NCBI GenBank assembly: GCA_029268515.1
Contig: JAQWNP010000008.1
Location: 41,840 to 105,839 of the forward strand
DNA: 64,000 nucleotides
Origin: Phycisphaerales bacterium
Lineage (GTDB): Bacteria; Planctomycetota; Phycisphaerae; Phycisphaerales; SM1A02
Reading direction: 5' to 3'
The notes under the pieces: model-generated
Told to the model about the DNA's origin: nothing
The model's input: only the letters and a program-made list of their open reading frames with translations
Databases searched by the model: none
Shown here: positions 52,421 through 61,149 of the stretch, one piece after another
How the letters are laid out: each line of letters starts with the position of its first letter
Position numbering within the stretch: position 1 is the stretch's first letter
Made by a program: the position numbers and the translations under genes

Positions 52421-53509
52421 TTAGCCACCGCAGTAAACAACATCATCGAATTTATCCAGGACACCTGTCCCCGCGCCAATGAAGTCTTCAACGGAATAGT
52501 CGTTTCCACCGATTGGTGTTTCAATACTTCCTGGACCATCAGTGGCAGCAAAGTAAATGCCATCAGGTCCGGCAGAGATCAAAACGATGCTGCCTCGAGC
52601 GATAGAGTCCCAGTTCGTAACAGGCTTCAACTCGTTTTCATTTTTGATGGGGTTGCCAATGGCTGGCTGGCGAAGAATTTGAGCCAGTGCTGCATGACGC
52701 GCCTCATCATTACTAGCCAAGGCATCATCGTTGCTCAGAATGCTACCGCCATTCCAATTCGCAAAGTTTTGATCGTTGCTATCAATATTCCCTGATAGAA
52801 GGTAGGGCAGCGCTGTCTCAAGGTAGAACTGCGGCCTGGCGGTCAAATCGCTATTGGTGAGATCGCCACGTGTACGTGTCTGTCGGAAATAGAGAATGGG
52901 GCGGCCCCAGCCGTCGACGAGATCGGGCAAAAGCACTTCACTGCCTCCAAAGCCCGGGGAATACTGTTCAGAACCATTCATTTCAATGTCTAACATTTCA
53001 CGTTCACTTGGTGAAAAGTAGGGTGAGAATTTACGACCTTTAATCGTTGGGCCTTCTCCAATTCGTTGAAGATTGAACTTCATTTTGTAATTGCCATCAT
53101 CACTGTTGTCATCGAAACTGACCTCATTCCAACCATCATCATCTAAGTACGCTCCGTATGCATCTCCTCCAATCTCATCTTCAACGACATAGCCACCCAT
53201 CAAGTGAAGGAGTGCATTTTCAGTGCCACTGATTTTGGGGCTGCCTGCAAGAATCGCCTCAGGCACGACGCCGGGTAGGAAGCCGTGATCTTGGCGGAAT
53301 TTCTCACATGATTGTGCAAAGCTATCCATGACAGCAGTGGTTTGCGCTGCATAGGCTCTATTGCGTGCACTTGAGAGGGCAACCAAGAGAATGCCTAGCA
53401 AAATCACAATGATTGAAATCACCACCAGTATCTCAATCAGCGTGAAGCCTGAACGAGAGAACGGCTTTTGAAATCTATGCATTTGTTTCAAACGGGATGA
53501 AGCGTACAT
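52421..53509 (-). CDS. Pseudopilin with N-methylation motif
   Basis: This 362-residue protein has a prepilin leader ending in RSG and the helix FTLIEILVVISIIVILLGIL, including Glu5. The rest is a long soluble domain with acidic Gly/Asn-rich segments and the ending FDDVVYCGG. I chose ATG 53509 because GGAG lies 9 bases upstream; an ATG at 53482 also fits but lacks a ribosome site. Two adjacent pseudopilins suggest a small pseudopilus or secretion filament. No pilin peptidase or ATPase gene is in the window. Confidence 0.82.
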   Translation of the reverse strand: MYASSRLKQMHRFQKPFSRSGFTLIEILVVISIIVILLGILLVALSSARNRAYAAQTTAVMDSFAQSCEKFRQDHGFLPGVVPEAILAGSPKISGTENALLHLMGGYVVEDEIGGDAYGAYLDDDGWNEVSFDDNSDDGNYKMKFNLQRIGEGPTIKGRKFSPYFSPSEREMLDIEMNGSEQYSPGFGGSEVLLPDLVDGWGRPILYFRQTRTRGDLTNSDLTARPQFYLETALPYLLSGNIDSNDQNFANWNGGSILSNDDALASNDEARHAALAQILRQPAIGNPIKNENELKPVTNWDSIARGSIVLISAGPDGIYFAATDGPGSIETPIGGNDYSVEDFIGAGTGVLDKFDDVVYCGG

Positions 53510-53894
53510 GTGCGGCGTCTCCAAAAGAAATCCATGACCTGTGTTCACGCGAACACCCTCGGCCACAGGACCGCACCGGCCCGTCACGCTCATCCGCTTC
53601 ATCTGAAGGATAGCACCCTGAGCAGGCGAGGCGAGTACTTCTTTGGCATTGAAGGTGTCTTTTGCCAGTTTGGTCGCATCCTAGTGCTTTTTTGGGGCAT
53701 TGAGTTGGGTTTTCAAAGCTCATACTGAGTGAGTGAGCAGGGTCGTTGGCCGAGCTCCGAGCTTTCCTGGTAGGATCCAAGTGCTGATTCAAGATGCGTT
53801 CATAAGAGCCCTTGAGTTGTGCTACCTATGGACGGGCCCGCTGCAGATCTACCCCGACAAGATCGCTGACGGCTCTCTCCTTGTCGGGTTGAGG
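53510..53894. other. 385-base gap between the pseudopilin and RRM genes
   Basis: Short open frames here are not convincing. The gap must contain promoters for both divergent units. Near its right end is a nine-pair hairpin listed separately. I saw no other strong signal. Confidence 0.3.
53853..53888 (+). promoter_or_regulatory. Hairpin next to the Shine-Dalgarno of the RRM protein gene
   Basis: CCCGACAAG (53853-53861) pairs perfectly with CTTGTCGGG (53880-53888) around an 18-base loop. The GAGG ribosome site begins two bases later (53891-53894). The stem is close enough to affect ribosome access and could act as a temperature-sensitive or protein-binding control. Confidence 0.5.
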
Positions 53895-54149
53895 ATGTAT
53901 GTGGTGAAACTGTACATTGGCAATTTGGCCTTCTCAACGACGCAGGCTGACCTAGAGCAAGCCTTCGCCCAGTTTGGCGAGGTAAGTGATGCAACAATTA
54001 TCAACGATCGTGAAACCGGGCGATCACGCGGTTTTGGATTCGTTGATATACCTGATGACGCATCTGCGAGAGAGGCCATCAGCAAGATGGATGGCACAGA
54101 TATCGGGGGCCGCGAAATTAAGGTCAATGAAGCGAAGCCTCGGCGTTGA
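53895..54149 (+). CDS. RRM-domain RNA-binding protein
   Basis: This 84-residue single RRM protein has RNP2 LYIGNLAF at residues 6-13 and RNP1 RGFGFVDI at about 45-52, with aromatic residues at both RNA-stacking positions. It resembles the small cold-induced Rbp proteins of cyanobacteria and other bacteria. The ATG at 53895 directly abuts GAGG, so the GTG codons at 53901 or 53904 may be the real start (six to nine bases from GAGG). The longer open frame (from 53733) does not look protein-like. Confidence 0.85.
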   Translation: MYVVKLYIGNLAFSTTQADLEQAFAQFGEVSDATIINDRETGRSRGFGFVDIPDDASAREAISKMDGTDIGGREIKVNEAKPRR

Positions 54150-54237
54150 TCGTCAGCTCTTGAAGCTTCTTCTTAATCGTTGATTGCAGTCTGAAATATC
54201 AGACACTTTTAACGGGCGCGCTCACAAGCGATGTCAC

Positions 54238-55176
54238 TCACTCTGGTGTGGACGTTGGAGGCGTCTGGTTTGCATCTTCGGTAGGGGATGACCAGGGTGT
54301 GCCATCCGGATTGAGCCGCATCAATTCAATATCGCGAAATGCAACCGGGTGGCTTTCTGCTTGGAGTGAGATATATCCAGAGCCAAGCCTGTCTTGCCCC
54401 TGAGCTTTGTCGATCATCTGCTTGGCATCTGGATCATTGGCATCGAGTATTGGGTTTTGATACTCATGTACGAGGGTGCCATTGATGTAATGGCGTATTC
54501 GCTGGCTGCCGAGTACTTCAACTTCCATATTGACCCATTGATCACCGTGATAAGTCTCTGCCTTCGAATCAATGATATGGGCTTTGGTGAGCTGATTGTC
54601 GACTTCAATATGCGTTCCAGGTGTGCAGACATTTCCTGTTGCTCGCTCATTTGTTCCATCACCGCCTAAGAACTGAAACTCGATGCAGACAGGAAATGGT
54701 TGATCCTGGCGCATGGTTTTTGGATCTTGGCAGTGAAGCATGACCCCGCTGTTGCGCCACGCCCATCCCGGTCCACCTGGGACTTGCTCGCCGGTAAAGC
54801 GGTACTTAAGTCGCAGGCGATAGTTTTCAAAGGGTTGTTGGTAGAACAAGTGCCCAAAGCGATCGTCAAATCGCTTGTAATCATCATAGCGCATCTTGAT
54901 GGCACGATTTTCAACATGGGCCGTATGTAGAGGATTTTCTCCCAGTTCGTGTCCATTGACCTTCATGGTCCAACCATCAAGGTTCTCACCATTAAACAAA
55001 GGGATCCACTGGCCAGAGTTACCACTCTGGCTTGGTGTGGCCTGTAATGTTTCATCGATTCCGGCTTGCCCAAGATGGCTCTGGGATTGCTCGATCTCTT
55101 GTTGGCCATGAGCCAGAGGCATCATGGCAAGGAGCGTAAAAGAAAGCAGGACAACTGACATGTGGAAAGTGTTCAT
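54238..55176 (-). CDS. Secreted DUF1080 (3-keto-disaccharide hydrolase-like) protein
   Basis: This 312-residue protein starts with a signal peptide (about 1-24, MSVVLLSFTLLAMMPLAHG). A DUF1080 domain follows, with WIPLFNGENLDGWTMKVNG, WRNSGVMLHCQDPKTM, CIEFQFLGGDGTNERATGN, HIEVDNQLTKA and YISLQAESHPVAFRDIELM. The jelly-roll domain is common in Planctomycetota and is linked to breakdown of 3-keto sugars or glycans. ATG 55176 has AAGGAG upstream. It is not obviously in an operon with its neighbours. Confidence 0.82.
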   Translation of the reverse strand: MNTFHMSVVLLSFTLLAMMPLAHGQQEIEQSQSHLGQAGIDETLQATPSQSGNSGQWIPLFNGENLDGWTMKVNGHELGENPLHTAHVENRAIKMRYDDYKRFDDRFGHLFYQQPFENYRLRLKYRFTGEQVPGGPGWAWRNSGVMLHCQDPKTMRQDQPFPVCIEFQFLGGDGTNERATGNVCTPGTHIEVDNQLTKAHIIDSKAETYHGDQWVNMEVEVLGSQRIRHYINGTLVHEYQNPILDANDPDAKQMIDKAQGQDRLGSGYISLQAESHPVAFRDIELMRLNPDGTPWSSPTEDANQTPPTSTPE

Positions 55177-55770
55177 CGCAAAGCTCCTTTGATTCGGAAT
55201 ATTACCGGGCTTTGGGTATCGACGAACATCAGCATGGAAAATCAACAGGCATCGCAAAAGTGAAACCGCCCGGAATGGGGGTACCGGGCAGTTCCACAAG
55301 GAGAGAAAGAGAGTCTTGGGGAGAGAGAAGAGGGTTCTGATAATCTAAGAAACAGGTCCTTTTGAATCAGACGGGTATTCCTAAAAATCTTCCTCCCGTC
55401 TAATAAGAGATACGTCGTAATTTGGTGGTCGGTGCGTTTGTAGTGTGATCTTATTGGTCTTTTTTTGAAAAACCCCCGCTCTGGTCGTACCAGAGCGGGG
55501 GTTTTGTCTGAAAAGTGGTCCATGTAAAGGAAACGTATGACCTGGACAAGGACCTCCAGAAGAGAGAAGGCGAGGACCTACGAAACGATCGTAGGTTGAA
55601 GCGAGGGAATCGTGTCTTCTATTAAGAGTTATGCGCTTCTCTCTGCTCTCACGGGAAAATAAGCCGGATTCTTAGAAAACTTTTTTAGAGAAGGGGGGGG
55701 CAACCATTTTTTATGCGAAAAACATGGTTTATGCCCGAAATCAACCCAAGACAAAAACAGCCCAAGCTGT
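55177..55770 (-). ncRNA. Structured 594-base gap, possible small RNA ending in a terminator
   Basis: No protein gene fits here. The stretch holds nested inverted repeats. An outer stem pairs 55561-55569 with 55636-55644 (AGAGAGAAG with CTTCTCTCT) and encloses a seven-pair hairpin at 55577-55595 (CCTACGA/TCGTAGG). A second stem is at 55369-55401 (AGACGGG/CCCGTCT), and an AACCAT/ATGGTT hairpin lies at 55702-55729, preceded by a run of eight G. A strong terminator (55471-55503) would end a minus-strand RNA read from the right. It may be a small RNA or the 3' tail of prfA. The strand is uncertain. Confidence 0.3.
55471..55503 (-). terminator. Bidirectional terminator
   Basis: A perfect 14-pair stem (AACCCCCGCTCTGG with its complement) and a TCGTA loop is flanked by T runs on both strands (TTTT on plus, TTTTT on minus). 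On the minus strand it would terminate transcripts running past prfA. Confidence 0.88.
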
Positions 55771-56856
55771 CTAGAGGTTCTCAAGTTTCTCTGCCGTGTC
55801 GTATTCAATCAGGGCATCGGCGACTGACTGAAAACCTCCGCCTAAGAGTTCCTGAAGATTGAACGAACGTCCCAAGCGATGATCGACGGCCATATTGTCT
55901 TTGTAGCGATAGGTCCTGATTTTTTCCGCACGGTTACCGCGGCCAATCATGGCGCGCCGTTCGGCAGAACGCTGCGCTGTTTGCTCAGCAACTTGGCGTT
56001 CATAAATACGAGCTCGCAGCAATTGCCATGCAAGTTGCCGGTTTTGTGATTGGCTCTTGGTGTCTTGCATCCGGACTTCGACACCGCTGGGCTCATGAAT
56101 GAGGTGCACCGCAGTGGCAACTTTATTGACATTTTGCCCGCCAGGCCCCTGACTGGTGGTGATCATCTCCTTGACGTCCTTGGGGTCAAGATCCACCTCA
56201 ACCTCTTCTGGTTCCGCAAGCACCGCTACAGTTGCTGTGGAGGTATGAACCCGCCCTTGGGTTTCGGTGGCCGGCACACGTTTGACTTGATGTGTGCCAC
56301 CTTCAAAACCAAGCATGGTCCAAACACCTTCGCCCTCAATTTGCAGCACGATGCACTTGAAGCCACCATGATCACCAGGGGAAAGCTCAATGTCCTTGAC
56401 AGTCCACTTTCGATCGGTGGCATAGCGGCGATACATTTCCAAAAGATCACCCGCCCAGAGGGCCGCTTCATCGCCACCAACACCTGCACGCACTTCAAGA
56501 ATCACGGAACCGATTGCATCATCATCTGCATTAACGAGTCGGCATTGAATCGAGGCCACAATCTCCTCAGCTTTTTGATGCAGATCCGGCAGCTCGGCAC
56601 GGGCAAATTGAGTGAGCTCTTCGTCAGTACCATCTAAGACCGTTTGTTCGAATTCATCAATTTCAGAACGGAGATCAAGGTACTTACGATATTCAGTCAC
56701 CAGTGGATCAAGCGCGGCGCGCTTGATGTTTCGAGAACGTACCTCGCGATGGTCGGCCAGCACTTCAGGATCTTCAAGTTCTTTGGTGAGTTGTTCATGC
56801 TGGATTGACAGCGCGTCTAGCTTGGTCGTTATTTTGGAATGCAGGTCGTAGCTCAT
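55771..56856 (-). CDS. prfA: Peptide chain release factor 1
   Basis: This 361-residue class I release factor recognises UAA and UAG. The PxT anticodon-like motif is present as VPATETQGR, and the catalytic GGQ as SQGPGGQNVNKVATAVHL near 230. The helical N-terminal domain (residues 1-100) and RTYRYKDNMAVDHRLGRSFN near the end also fit RF1 rather than RF2. The start is ATG 56856. It follows rpmE by 105 bases in the commonly observed rpmE-prfA order. Confidence 0.94.
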   Translation of the reverse strand: MSYDLHSKITTKLDALSIQHEQLTKELEDPEVLADHREVRSRNIKRAALDPLVTEYRKYLDLRSEIDEFEQTVLDGTDEELTQFARAELPDLHQKAEEIVASIQCRLVNADDDAIGSVILEVRAGVGGDEAALWAGDLLEMYRRYATDRKWTVKDIELSPGDHGGFKCIVLQIEGEGVWTMLGFEGGTHQVKRVPATETQGRVHTSTATVAVLAEPEEVEVDLDPKDVKEMITTSQGPGGQNVNKVATAVHLIHEPSGVEVRMQDTKSQSQNRQLAWQLLRARIYERQVAEQTAQRSAERRAMIGRGNRAEKIRTYRYKDNMAVDHRLGRSFNLQELLGGGFQSVADALIEYDTAEKLENL

Positions 56857-56961
56857 GGTTTATGTTCGATGAGGATGACTGCCAGCGTTTTTATTGCGCA
56901 AGCGCACAGAAATGAAGGCACCATGAAAGGGTGCCAGAGGGTGAGCATAAGTTCAATATAG

Positions 56962-57216
56962 CTATCGCGCCTTAGAAGATGATTTGCCTTTGTTGGCTTC
57001 TTTCTTCTTGAAGTAGTCGCCTTGGAACTTCTTCTGGAACTTCTCAACACGGCCAGCAGTATCAACAAAGCTAGATTTGCCCGTGTAAAAAGGATGCGAG
57101 CCAGACCAGATCTCAACATTGAGCTCAGGCACTGTTGCGCCAACAGTCATCACTTGTTCACCACGATAGAACACTTTGCATTCGTGGTGGTACTCAGGGT
57201 GTATGTCCTTCTTCAT
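56962..57216 (-). CDS. rpmE: 50S ribosomal protein L31
   Basis: This 84-residue protein has MKKDIHPEYHHECKVFYRGE, the central EIWSGSHPFYTGKSSFVDTA and GRVEKFQKKF, the L31 signature, followed by a Lys-rich tail of about 15 residues. Only one Cys is present, so it is the zinc-free type. ATG 57216 has TGGAGC upstream. It is upstream of prfA and downstream of tRNA-Asn on the same strand. Confidence 0.93.
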   Translation of the reverse strand: MKKDIHPEYHHECKVFYRGEQVMTVGATVPELNVEIWSGSHPFYTGKSSFVDTAGRVEKFQKKFQGDYFKKKEANKGKSSSKAR

Positions 57217-57432
57217 GGTGGACGCTCCAAGATCTACTGATGGCATCAATTCGGGTCGCTGAGCCCCTTCGAAGGGCAGGACGGAGTAGCTTAGAAAACT
57301 GGCCACAAGATGCAAGCCCAAAGTGCCTTCATCATGGTTGAAATGCCTCTTAGGGCATTAAGCCAGTCGATCGTGTTGGTTTATCGGTATTCAAAGAAAA
57401 GGCCCATCGACTGATGGGCTCAGATGATTTAG

Positions 57433-57505
57433 CTCCCCCGCCTGGACTCGAACCAGGAACCTAACGGTTAACAGCCGTTCGCTCTACCAATTGAGCTACA
57501 GGGGA
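57433..57505 (-). tRNA. tRNA-Asn (GTT anticodon)
   Basis: The minus strand folds into a complete cloverleaf. The acceptor stem is TCCCCTG with CGGGGGA, the D-arm contains GCTCAATTGGTAGAGC, the anticodon loop is CTGTTAA (anticodon GTT), and the T-arm has GGTTCGAGTCC. A discriminator G follows, and no CCA is encoded. Confidence 0.95.
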
Positions 57506-57641
57506 ATGGGTTGATCGGCTGGGAAGGATACCCCGTCCTAGGGCAGGGGGTCAATGTCCAAACCAAAAACACGGCTCTATCTTCTTGGACCTAGATCGGG
57601 CCGGACCGGCCTGGGACCCATTTGGCCTGCGGAGTCCTGCT

Positions 57642-59867
57642 TTATTGGCCTGTGGTCCGGAGCTGTTGGATAATGCCCGGCCAGGCCTGACCGATCGCTT
57701 CTGGATCGACTTTGATACTCAGCAGGTAGGCGATGTACTCCACGACACCCCGCATCTGCTCATTCCAGCCACTTGCCATTGTCTCCAGTGCTGTTTGGCC
57801 ACTGTTGTTTCGAATGTTGCGATCGGCACCTTTGGCTAAGAGCAATGTGACGGTATTGGCATGTCCGAAAAAGGCTGCTGCATGCAGCGGTGTGCCGCCA
57901 TCGGCATTTCGGCGGTTGATATCTGCGTTCGCCTCCAAGAGCAATGTGACAGCATCGTCTTGGCCCATCACAGCTGCCCAAGCCAGTGGAGAGATACCTT
58001 TTTCGTCGAGTCGATTGACATCAGCGCCTGCGTCGATGTCTTTTTTAAGTGCAGCAATATCACCATCTTTGGCAGCACTCGACAATAGGGGCCGAGCGGG
58101 CTTGGGTAGGAGTATTGAGTACTTACCACCATGTTCAGCGAGTAAGAGTGCAACCTTGGGGCGGCTGGCTTTCACTTGCTCCATATCAGTTGAGAGACCA
58201 AGCCATCCTGACCAGAACTCTGCAATATCTTGCATTTCATCGTTCCATGGCGCGGCTGTAATGTCTGTGGGCGTGTAGCCATCATTGTTGATGATGTTGG
58301 GGTCAGCGCCTGAAGTCAGTAATAATTCCACGGCGTCATACTCACCAAAGAATGCAGCACCATGCAGTGGTACACCGCCATCATTTGAAGTGGCATTGAC
58401 CTCGGCGCCGTGCTCGATCAAATAACGCATCGCATCGATTTGTCCAGCAATTGCGGCGAGGCCAAGGGCACTGCCGCCGCCCTCATCGCGTGCGTTTACA
58501 TCAGTCCCTTGATCGAGGTGTGTTTTGATTGCATCGACGTCACCCAATTTGGCTGCAGCAAACAAGCTTTCATCGGGGGATTGCTTTCCGCCAATAATCG
58601 GGGGTGGTTCTGGTAGTTGAGCCCAGAGAGGCATATCGATGCCCGTGATCTCTGGCTCAATCATGGCTCGGCGGTTGCGAACGAATTCGCGTATGCGATC
58701 GGGATCGAATGATGACTTCTGGGCTGCAGAAAGATGTGCTCGGGACATTGCCTCGACACGATCAATGTCCGCAAGAATTGTTTCTTCGTGCCAGACATCC
58801 GTAAGCAGCTGTTGCATCGTTTGAGCGTAGCGCTCTCGGGCAGACGGTATCTGATAGAGACGGTAGGCGAGACGGCCAACAGTTCGCACTGAACGGGGCG
58901 AGGCGGGGTCCTCACCTAATTTGCTATAGGTTTCAAACATGGCGTCGGCACCCCATGGAATGAAGTGCAGTTTATGAGTCTCAGGATTGTGATACACAAA
59001 GAAGTTGTTGCGGTTGCCAGCGTATCCATCCCAAAAACTCAGCAATCCTTCCATGGCCCAGAATTTGTAAAACGCATCTTGATCAACAACCTTCCAGATC
59101 GCTTCTTCTGCTTCTGCATCATCTTCAATTTCAAGGGCATTAATCAAAGCCTGTAGTTGTGCTAAGCCAGTTTTCTTTGGGCCAAACTTACGTTCAAAGC
59201 CGCCTGCCCAATCTTCATAGAAGTCGACGACTGTTCCTTCATAAAGTGTTCCATTTGGATTCCCAAAGGAGTTCGCAAGAAAAGGCTTTCGTAGTGACTC
59301 AATGTGGCTATAGACACCAAGGTTCTCCCCATTGACACTGACTTTCGCAAGACTGGCGCGCGGTGCTGGGGTGCCAGCGGTTTTGAAAAGGTCGTAGCCA
59401 ATAAACTGGCTCATCAATGTTGTGTCTTGCTTATTGTTATTGAGGGTAAGGCTACTGAGCCCTTCAATAGTTGTGCCCTTTGCATTTTTGTCGAGTTTGA
59501 CTTTAAGAGACGGGCGGCGCCGATCGAGTGAACCCAAGAACCCCTTTTTTCGGAGGCCAACGTTTTGATAGAGCACCCCATCAATGGTGATATCCGCAGG
59601 GACATAGCTGAAGGGCGATTCAATAGTTTCGAACTGGCGATCGGGCCCTAAGGCCGTAGCGAGTGAGCGTGACTGCTTTCGAATTTCATTCCAGTCATCT
59701 TTATCGAGCGTAATGTCAATTTGTAAAACTCGATCGCGTGGAAACACTTGATCGAGTGTTTGCGTCGTATCAGTGTCCTGGCCAGCAGTGATGGAACCAA
59801 GGCAGAGAGCAGCGGTAGTACAGATCAATAGTGTTTGAAGTGCGATGTGATGTGAGATATTGCTCAT
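57642..59867 (-). CDS. CotH kinase-like protein fused to duplicated ankyrin repeats
   Basis: This 741-residue secreted protein has a signal peptide (residues 1-29). The CotH-type kinase-like domain spans about 45-410 and shows YEGTVVDFYEDWAG near 209 and GNRNNFFVYHNPETHKLHF with FIPWGADAMFE near 284-311. Ankyrin repeats run from about 433 to 740. They form two parallel modules (435-580 and 594-740), each ending in a WNDEM or WNEQM helix, so the module appears duplicated. CotH domains phosphorylate proteins in spore coats; here the role is unknown. The start is ATG 59867. Confidence 0.82.
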   Translation of the reverse strand: MSNISHHIALQTLLICTTAALCLGSITAGQDTDTTQTLDQVFPRDRVLQIDITLDKDDWNEIRKQSRSLATALGPDRQFETIESPFSYVPADITIDGVLYQNVGLRKKGFLGSLDRRRPSLKVKLDKNAKGTTIEGLSSLTLNNNKQDTTLMSQFIGYDLFKTAGTPAPRASLAKVSVNGENLGVYSHIESLRKPFLANSFGNPNGTLYEGTVVDFYEDWAGGFERKFGPKKTGLAQLQALINALEIEDDAEAEEAIWKVVDQDAFYKFWAMEGLLSFWDGYAGNRNNFFVYHNPETHKLHFIPWGADAMFETYSKLGEDPASPRSVRTVGRLAYRLYQIPSARERYAQTMQQLLTDVWHEETILADIDRVEAMSRAHLSAAQKSSFDPDRIREFVRNRRAMIEPEITGIDMPLWAQLPEPPPIIGGKQSPDESLFAAAKLGDVDAIKTHLDQGTDVNARDEGGGSALGLAAIAGQIDAMRYLIEHGAEVNATSNDGGVPLHGAAFFGEYDAVELLLTSGADPNIINNDGYTPTDITAAPWNDEMQDIAEFWSGWLGLSTDMEQVKASRPKVALLLAEHGGKYSILLPKPARPLLSSAAKDGDIAALKKDIDAGADVNRLDEKGISPLAWAAVMGQDDAVTLLLEANADINRRNADGGTPLHAAAFFGHANTVTLLLAKGADRNIRNNSGQTALETMASGWNEQMRGVVEYIAYLLSIKVDPEAIGQAWPGIIQQLRTTGQ

Positions 59868-59991
59868 GCCAATCAGTATCTATAGTTCTACGGTATTTAT
59901 CGACCATGTTAAGGCGCGATGCAAGTAGCAATGCGCCCAGATCATTGTACAAAGACACAATCAAGCCATCATTTTGGTTGAGAATACAAAG

Positions 59992-60438
59992 TCATTTCTT
60001 CGAGAAAAGGCGCTTGGCCATTCTCATAAGTTGATTCTTGTGTAGGATGAGTAACACCACTGCACAGAGGAAACCGATGCACGCTTCTACGAAGAGACTG
60101 TATTGAGGTACCAAGTCTTTGGACCCTGGCGGCAAGTTATCTTTGATTCCCTCAAGGCTCACGCCGAGTACGGTAAGGTGACAGATGATCGCACCACCCA
60201 AGAGACCGAGCGTAAGCAGCGCACCGAGCGGAACGGTCCAAGGTAAAATTAACAAGATCACAGCGATCAACTCACAGGAGCCGGTGAAATAACGACCCCA
60301 AGGCTCCGCGTCGAGTGTGGTGAAGATTGCTACAGGCTCAGGCGCACCAGTGAACTTAAAGTACAGTGTCATGCCCATTAAGAAAGCGGCTACGAGTCGG
60401 AAAATCCAGGACGTTGTTAGAAAGGATGCTCTCTTCAT
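59992..60438 (-). CDS. DoxX-like membrane protein
   Basis: This 148-residue protein has four membrane helices (about 12-30, 52-70, 75-98 and 116-138). The pattern YFTGSCELIAVILLILPW and LGALLTLGLLGGAIICHL is typical of DoxX/DoxD-like proteins, which may take part in redox processes. A TTG seven codons earlier (60459) has a purine-rich site, so the start may be longer. It stands alone, divergent from the DinB-like gene. Confidence 0.68.
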   Translation of the reverse strand: MKRASFLTTSWIFRLVAAFLMGMTLYFKFTGAPEPVAIFTTLDAEPWGRYFTGSCELIAVILLILPWTVPLGALLTLGLLGGAIICHLTVLGVSLEGIKDNLPPGSKDLVPQYSLFVEACIGFLCAVVLLILHKNQLMRMAKRLFSKK

Positions 60439-60603
60439 AAAGGGTAAGGTAACAGGCAAGGCTCTCTTTAGTCTAGCCGTTTGATGAGGCAGTTAAAGAC
60501 ATATTCAGACAATCACATTTATTGGTGGAAAAACGACAAAAGGACGTTCGGTAAGCACCGGTTGTGCATTATTGATATCGTGCTTATCGAAGTGGGAGTC
60601 TCA

Positions 60604-61149
60604 ATGACCATAAAAAAAGCTAAAAAAGGAAGAGTCGAACCGAGTGCGGCACTCTGTGGGGCTCTTCAGGATGTACTCGATCTGTTGGTCATCATGGACT
60701 CAACTCAGTATCAAGAAAATAAAATGCACGGGTTTCCCAGTTCAATAGGTGCCCATACGCGCCACTGCATTGATCATGTGGATGCATTGTTGCTGGGTTT
60801 AGATGAAGGGCAAGTGCGCTATGACCGCCGTGAACGTGGAACTCAAATAGAGCAGGAACGTGATTTCGCGATCCGTACGATTGAGGATCGCCAAGCGCAG
60901 ATTGTCGAAATGCCAGCCGACATGTTTCAATGTGATGTTGAAGTAGCGGCACTTGTGACTTCTGATAGCGAAGAGCAAATATTTAGCTCATCAGGTGAAC
61001 GTGAAACCCTCTACGTGTTCCACCACACCGTACATCACCTTGCTCTAATGGTCGCGCAAGCTGCGCAGATGCACATCAAAGTGGATAAGACCATTGGACG
61101 GGCACCAGCTACGATAGCTGCAGACATTGATCACAAATGTGCACGCTGA
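60604..61149 (+). CDS. DinB-like metal-binding four-helix protein
   Basis: This 181-residue protein is helical with His pairs suited to a metal site (HTRHCIDHVDAL at about 48-59 and VFHHTVHHLALM at about 137-148), the arrangement of DinB/YfiT-type proteins. ATG 60604 has GGGAG 6-7 bases upstream, whereas the longer frame to 60481 is unlike the family. The gene overlaps the NRDE gene by 13 bases, which in turn sits 2 bases before the DedA-ATP-grasp gene, so the three form an operon. The biochemical role is unknown. Confidence 0.65.
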   Translation: MTIKKAKKGRVEPSAALCGALQDVLDLLVIMDSTQYQENKMHGFPSSIGAHTRHCIDHVDALLLGLDEGQVRYDRRERGTQIEQERDFAIRTIEDRQAQIVEMPADMFQCDVEVAALVTSDSEEQIFSSSGERETLYVFHHTVHHLALMVAQAAQMHIKVDKTIGRAPATIAADIDHKCAR

